Below are positions 60,389 to 64,000 of a DNA stretch of 64,000 nt, piece by piece (within the stretch, counting starts at the first letter, position 1; each line of letters begins with the position of its first letter). The stretch is from Amycolatopsis circi (lineage in GTDB: Bacteria > Actinomycetota > Actinomycetes > Mycobacteriales > Pseudonocardiaceae): assembly GCF_003385235.1 (NCBI RefSeq), contig NZ_PQIA01000002.1, positions 1 through 64,000 of the forward strand, read 5' to 3'. The notes under the pieces were generated by a model. The model ran no database searches and had not been told where the DNA came from. It was given only the letters and a program-made list of their open reading frames with translations. Both the position numbers and the translations under genes were made by a program.

Positions 60389-60547
60389 AACCGCCACCGC
60401 TGCACCCAACTCGAGGTGCACCCACACCACCCCCGCACCCCGATACGAAGCCAAAATGCGGTCTGAGGGTGTTTGTCAAGGCATCTTTCCCGCCTTGACA
60501 AACACCCTCAGACCGTCAGCACAATCAAGCTTCGGGGTGCTCCACGC
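60389..60547 (-). repeat. 160-bp dispersed repeat with long hairpin, copy B
   Basis: Reverse-strand copy of the element at 25953-26112. The stem (60460-60482 with 60492-60514, 23 bp, perfect) differs from copy A at four positions in each arm, and all four changes keep pairing. The loop is the same nine bases. It lies between the convergent PKS-oxoamine-synthase and ImmA genes and may terminate both. Confidence 0.88.
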
Positions 60548-60597
60548 ACGCCCGTGCGCAATGTCGCCGCCAGGCGACGAGCCGCACCCAACCCAAG

Positions 60598-61140
60598 CTA
60601 AAGAAGCGACCGCTCAATCCGATCCATAGGCTTCTCCCCCGCCTCAGGAGCCCCCGCAATAGGCTTGGCAGGCGTCCCCATCCGCTCCGACAGCAGAAAC
60701 GCGATGATCTCCGCCTCCTGCTCCTGCGCGTCGTCATAAGTAGCGCGCATCAACATGTCCCGGACAATGTCCGGATCCAGATTGGGAAACAGCGAGCGAG
60801 CGCTCTCGTCGTCAAGGAGACCCGAGCCGCGATGGCAGCAGATGATGTGACCCAGCTCGTGCAAGATGATGTGCTCCTGGTGCGCCCCGGTGGTGTTGGC
60901 GTCGAAGAAGATCAGGTCCTCGCCCCGCGCGGCTACCCACATTCCGCACGGGTGCGACGCCGGCATCGGCAGCGGCACGAGGGTGATCGGCCGCTCGCGG
61001 ATCTCGCCGAGGCGCGCGCAGAGGGCGGCCAGGTCGTATTTCGGCGGAAGGCCGAGTTCGGCGATCCGCTGGGCGCCTTCGTCGCGCATCCGCCGCAGCT
61101 GCTCGCGCCGCTGCGGGGCTTCGGACGGGGTGCCGGTCAC
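60598..61140 (-). CDS. ImmA/IrrE-type metallopeptidase
   Basis: A 180-residue ImmA/IrrE protein. The zinc motif is HIILHELGHIICCH (HExxH present), with an acidic third-ligand region DDAQEQEAEIIAFLL. Proteins of this type cut XRE-type repressors or, in Deinococcus, DdrO. The GTG start overlaps the XRE stop (GTGA), so the repressor and protease are translated together. The C-terminal tail is short and variable. Confidence 0.92.
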   Translation of the reverse strand: MTGTPSEAPQRREQLRRMRDEGAQRIAELGLPPKYDLAALCARLGEIRERPITLVPLPMPASHPCGMWVAARGEDLIFFDANTTGAHQEHIILHELGHIICCHRGSGLLDDESARSLFPNLDPDIVRDMLMRATYDDAQEQEAEIIAFLLSERMGTPAKPIAGAPEAGEKPMDRIERSLL

Positions 61141-61586
61141 CGTGCTGCTTCGTCCGTGACCGGGGGCAGCCCCTGCATTTTGCGGTACTGGTCCATGATC
61201 GTGGTGATCGCCTGGAGGTTTTCCTCGCGCATGCCCGCCGCGCGCATCGCGACCGCTCGGACGCCCGCCTGCCGCATCGCTTCGACCGCGGCCAGCTCCG
61301 ACAGCACCGATCCGGCGACCTCGTCGTCGAAGAAGTACGCGACGGACACTCCGAAGAATTTCGCCAGCGCGGCCAGCAGCTCCTGAGAGGGATTGGTCCG
61401 TTTGCCGGTGCGCAGCTGAGACAAGTACACCGCGCCGGCCTTCAGTTCCGGCGACGCCCGCTTCAGCTCCGCTGCCACCTCGGCGTTCGTCCAGTGTCTT
61501 CCTTGCGGGCGCACCGTGCGGAAGAGGTCGTCGAGTCTGGAGGCCAGGGTGGGCCGGACATCGCCCGGCTGAGTGTCTTCGGACAT
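61137..61586 (-). CDS. XRE-family transcriptional regulator
   Basis: A 149-residue regulator. The HTH lies near residues 30-80 (WTNAEVAAELKRASPELKAG, then YLSQLRTGKRTNPSQELLAA, LAKFFGVSVAYF), the EspR-like form common in actinobacteria. The C-terminal part (VLSELAAVEAMRQAGVRAVA) is helical and may dimerise. A promoter and dyad lie directly upstream. The coupled ImmA gene suggests repression relieved by proteolysis. The gene it controls may be the operon itself or unlinked genes. Confidence 0.9.
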   Translation of the reverse strand: MSEDTQPGDVRPTLASRLDDLFRTVRPQGRHWTNAEVAAELKRASPELKAGAVYLSQLRTGKRTNPSQELLAALAKFFGVSVAYFFDDEVAGSVLSELAAVEAMRQAGVRAVAMRAAGMREENLQAITTIMDQYRKMQGLPPVTDEAAR

Positions 61587-61608
61587 GCTGCTACGCCCCT
61601 CCAGTTGC

Positions 61609-61661
61609 AGCTGATTGCTCTCAGCTAAGGCGACTATCTCAGATTAGCTCACAGTTGACAA
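61609..61661 (-). promoter_or_regulatory. promoter and dyad of the XRE/ImmA operon
   Basis: On the minus strand -35 TTGTCA (61656-61661) and -10 GATAGT (61633-61638) with a 17-base spacer. A dyad AGCTGA-6-TCAGCT (61609-61626) sits between the promoter and the start, in a position that allows autorepression. Confidence 0.6.
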
Positions 61662-62228
61662 TCGCCGGAGGGCTCCACAAGACTGTGCCTCAACGAGATA
61701 GCTGGTGGCTAACTCGCCACATCCGGGCAGAGCGGCAGGCGTAGTACCGGCCCGGGGCGACGCTGGGGGTGTCGCCCCGCTCGGTCCGCCGAGGCCGGGC
61801 CCGGAGGCAGCAGAAGCACGATCGGACTGCCTCCGGGCCGGGCGCACAACGCCATCCGGCAACTCGTGACACAGCTCGTCGAGTACTCGCACGGCTGCCG
61901 GTGGACTGCGGCCGGGTTGCGGAAGTGGCCCGTTCAGCGTCCGACGGCTCCCCGGAACACCCCCGGCCTTGCTTGCCGCCTAGTCAGCGGAGGGTGCCAG
62001 CAAGCTCGCCGGGTTGTGCCGGTCCGGCCTGGCGCAGCGGTGTCGAGCACCCGTCCTCTGGAGCGCCTTGGCGAGTGGCCGAGCATGGCCCTCGGGGCGA
62101 CTCCGGAACGGCGAAACTGTGCCCGGTTGATGGCCAAACGCGCCGGTGGTTTTGGCTCGTCGCTTCCCAAGGCTCCCCGGCGAGCATCCCGCCTGCACAC
62201 AGCTTGCGAAGATGTTTCCGGTCCGGCT
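61662..62228. other. gene-poor stretch next to the tandem array
   Basis: No supported gene. It has many stops and shifting frames. Some parts, e.g. GCGAAGATG then TTTCCGGTCCGG near 62203-62227, look like further, more decayed copies of the unit in the adjacent array. Confidence 0.4.
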
Positions 62229-62696
62229 CTTCGCGCCCGCTCAGGGCGTCTGCGGTCGAGCCTCGTCGGGCCACCCAGAACGCCGCACAACACTGCGGCC
62301 GCACCGGCGAAGGCGTCAGCGACCCGCTTCCGACCCAGCGCATCGCGCCCGTCCGGCAACCGGGGCGTCGGCGGTCGAGGCTCGCCGGGTGATCAAGAAT
62401 GCTGCTCGGGCACGGCAGCCGCGCTTGCGGAGGCGTCAGCGACCCGCTTCGGCCCGGCGCATCGCGCCCGTTCAGCAGGCAGCGCGTCAGCGATCGAGGC
62501 TCATCTGGCCACGCAGAACACCGCTCAGCACCGCGACCGCCCTGGCGAAGACGTCAGCGAACCGCTTCCGGCCGACCTCATCGCGCCCGTTTCAGCAGCA
62601 GCGCGTCAGCGGTCGAGGCTAGTCGGGCCATCGGAACGCCACCCAGCACCGCGGCCGCACCAGCTAAGGCGCTAGCGAACCGCTTCCGGTCCAGCG
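62229..62696. repeat. roughly 119-bp tandem array, decayed
   Basis: Units begin with CATCGCGCCCG or a near-match at 62229, 62341, 62460 and 62579 (spacing 112, 119, 119), and the next (62697, AACTGCGCCCA) lies in the coding end of the adjacent gene. Each unit has GTCAGCGACCCGCTTC or a variant. On the minus strand the units resemble the last 38 codons of the gene at 62672-63304, including GRPEAVR versus AGPEAVR before a stop. The last 25 bases overlap that gene. Confidence 0.8.
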
Positions 62697-63304
62697 AACT
62701 GCGCCCACTCGGCAGCCCACCGCGCCGCGCGCCGGTGGTCCAGCACTCGCCGCGCCACCCAGAATCCTCCGCCCAGCACCGCGACCGCGCACAGCCAGCA
62801 GAAGGCCGCGACCAGCACGCCGTTCGTGACCGCGTCCGCGTGCGTCAGCGGGGCGGTGGTCTGCTTGCCGGTGTCGTCGAGCCAGATGTCGGTGGTCGAA
62901 CCCTCGGTCGCGGAAGCGCTGGGCACCGTGATGATCCCGGTCCGCTGCACGCTGTTCGGCGGCTTCCAGACCGCGTTCACGCGCGCGGTGTTGGCGATCG
63001 GCGCGCTGTCGCCGACGGAAGCGGCCGGTTGCGCGGCCGTCGTGAGCACCGTGGCGGTGACCTGGTGCCGCGACTGCAGCTGCGCGTCCGACGCGGCCGT
63101 CTCCGCGGTGATGTCCGCGCTTCCGATCATCATCGCGAACGGAATCGCGATGAGCGCCAGCAGCGTGACGATCCCGGCGAACACGCCTTCGATCCGGTCC
63201 GACCGTCGCACGAGCGGGTTGCGCACGACGCCGAGCCGTCGGAGCAATCGTTTACCAGGGTGTGGTGGTCTGCCTGCCCGAGTCCTGTTCCGCATGGCTC
63301 CCAT
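62672..63304 (-). CDS. Rv1733c-like membrane protein
   Basis: A 210-residue protein. VRRSDRIEGVFAGIVTLLAL gives the first helix after a basic N-terminus, and VLVAAFCWLCAVAVLGGGFW the second, with a periplasmic or extracellular loop of about 110 residues between. The NPLVRRSDRIE motif and two-helix layout match the Rv1733c family of actinobacterial membrane proteins, whose function is unknown. The ATG at 63304 has AAGAGGA before it. The C-terminal end (residues 172-210) is repeated in the decayed tandem array that directly follows. Confidence 0.78.
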   Translation of the reverse strand: MGAMRNRTRAGRPPHPGKRLLRRLGVVRNPLVRRSDRIEGVFAGIVTLLALIAIPFAMMIGSADITAETAASDAQLQSRHQVTATVLTTAAQPAASVGDSAPIANTARVNAVWKPPNSVQRTGIITVPSASATEGSTTDIWLDDTGKQTTAPLTHADAVTNGVLVAAFCWLCAVAVLGGGFWVARRVLDHRRAARWAAEWAQFAGPEAVR

Positions 63305-63814
63305 CGTCCTCTTTCGCGCGCGCGAGCGCTGTGTCCCGCACAACGTTTTTCGCGTTTTTCCTGGGGATCCGGTGTGTTTCTGCTTACCTCCGGGCCAGGG
63401 GTTTACCCGTGTGGGTGACGACGAGCGGCGGTTTGGCCTGTGGTGGCACAGTTTTGGACCAGCCGAGGCGAGTGGTCCAGGCCAATGTCTCGCGGACTGG
63501 GGTGGCCCAGAGCACGTTGCCGGGGTTGATCTTTCGCCGGGATCGTCCGCGAATGGGTTGCGGTACCGATGGTTCGGCGATGCGGGCGCTTCGGCGGAAC
63601 GTCTGATTCGCACGGTTCACGTTGGCGGGTAAGCGATCTCGTGCCATCGCGCAGCGGACGCTGGCTGTTCGCCGGGCGGCAACCGCCGGTTTCCATCGCG
63701 GACAGCCCGGGCAGGCTTGCCCGGGCTGTCGGGAAAACGCGCACCGCCGTCCGACCCGAATCCGGGTCATCGCCGAACACAAACCGAGGGACAATCCCGA
63801 TATCCGGGAGCCAT
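63305..63814. other. intergenic stretch without a supported gene
   Basis: Holds the upstream region of the Rv1733c-like gene and one strong hairpin (63701-63730). Open frames here are short and have no recognisable domain. Confidence 0.5.
63701..63730. terminator. 13-bp hairpin terminator candidate
   Basis: GACAGCCCGGGCA pairs perfectly with 63718-63730, with a 4-base loop. It lies 85 bases past the stop of the partial minus-strand gene. Confidence 0.55.
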
Positions 63815-64000
63815 TCAGTCGACCAGGCGAATCGTCGCGGTAGGGCTGTGCGAACGCCGCCGGGTGATCCCGTGTTCGGCGACGATTCCGAGTTGGATGC
63901 TGCGATCGGCGGGCGCCCAGTAGCCCGTGCGCACGAAATAGCCGTCCATTGTGCAGAGCCGGTTCGCGCTCTTGCGGGAACTGATCGCTTCCCAGCCCCA
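63815..64000 (-). CDS. C-terminal end of a gene cut by the window edge
   Basis: An open minus frame of 61 codons reaches the right edge and ends in a TGA at 63815. It reads GWEAISSRKSANRLCTMDGY, then FVRTGYWAPADRSIQLGIVA and EHGITRRRSHSPTATIRLVD. The composition and third-position GC are coding-like. I do not recognise the family. The start lies outside the window. Confidence 0.55.
   Translation of the reverse strand, partial: WGWEAISSRKSANRLCTMDGYFVRTGYWAPADRSIQLGIVAEHGITRRRSHSPTATIRLVD

Noticed and set aside
62229..62696. CRISPR array
   Set aside because: Units of about 119 bp without short conserved repeats and unique spacers, and no cas genes. The similarity extends through the whole unit and to the adjacent gene end.
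1..64000. Integrated phage or transposon
   Set aside because: No integrase, transposase, attachment repeats or tRNA was found. The accessory features seen are repeats and pseudogenes.

Overview
The window is 64 kb of high-GC DNA with actinobacterial traits: frequent GTG and TTG starts, ATGA/GTGA-coupled operons, leaderless promoters (TAnnnT six bases before the start codon), an Lsr2 xenogeneic silencer, an F420-type luciferase-like oxidoreductase, a PucR regulator and an Rv1733c-like membrane protein. Gene content and a recurring 55-bp palindrome suggest Pseudonocardiales, most likely Amycolatopsis; the genus call is from memory and not proved. No rRNA, tRNA, CRISPR array, transposase or phage genes were seen.

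Layout. 0.3-6 kb: DUF1992 protein, TetR regulator, LysE-type exporter pseudogene, SDR, secreted lytic transglycosylase, GlxA-type AraC regulator divergent from a cupin. 6-17.7 kb: HxlR, SRPBCC, LLM oxidoreductase and RibD/DHFR-like genes; two paralogous amidohydrolases, one divergent from a MarR; an acyl-CoA synthetase with a LuxR-type regulator; a coupled FolP2-like/pyrimidine-reductase pair; a YCII protein. 17.9-24.1 kb: a purine-salvage and urate-degradation block (PucR, uricase, guanine-deaminase-like enzyme, NCS2 permease, allophanate-hydrolase C-domain-like protein, glycerate kinase). 24.1-25.9 kb: RraA-like/SDR/NUDIX operon. 26.5-31.2 kb: EfeO and EfeB without a visible EfeU, a secreted phosphoesterase, and Lsr2. 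31.5-41.5 kb: MBL-fold protein; ROK kinase plus peptide-type ABC transporter divergent from a ROK repressor and an M81 (MlrC) peptidase. 41.6-48.9 kb: ArsR-SRPBCC fusion, a compact second Rho, GNAT, methyltransferase pseudogene, APC permease divergent from Lrp/AsnC with a class III aminotransferase, and a YbjN-like protein. 48.9-56.9 kb: secreted alpha/beta hydrolase with a methyltransferase, MarR/FAD-monooxygenase/MerR/thioredoxin run, two membrane proteins, NAD(P)-binding epimerase. 57-60.4 kb: one 1133-residue KS-ACP-oxoamine-synthase protein. 60.6-64 kb: ImmA/XRE operon, a decayed tandem array, an Rv1733c-like protein and a gene cut by the right edge.

Most interesting: (i) the fused ketosynthase-ACP-oxoamine synthase, in which the acyltransferase seems to have been lost from a modular PKS scaffold; (ii) the Rho paralogue without the usual N-terminal region and with Ser at the position of E. 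coli Gly337, a known bicyclomycin-resistance site; (iii) two dispersed hairpin families with compensatory changes in their arms (55 bp, six copies; about 160 bp, two copies); (iv) a roughly 119-bp tandem array made of decayed copies of the 3' end of the neighbouring gene; (v) the M81/ABC/ROK-ROK uptake locus with shared operator-like sequences.
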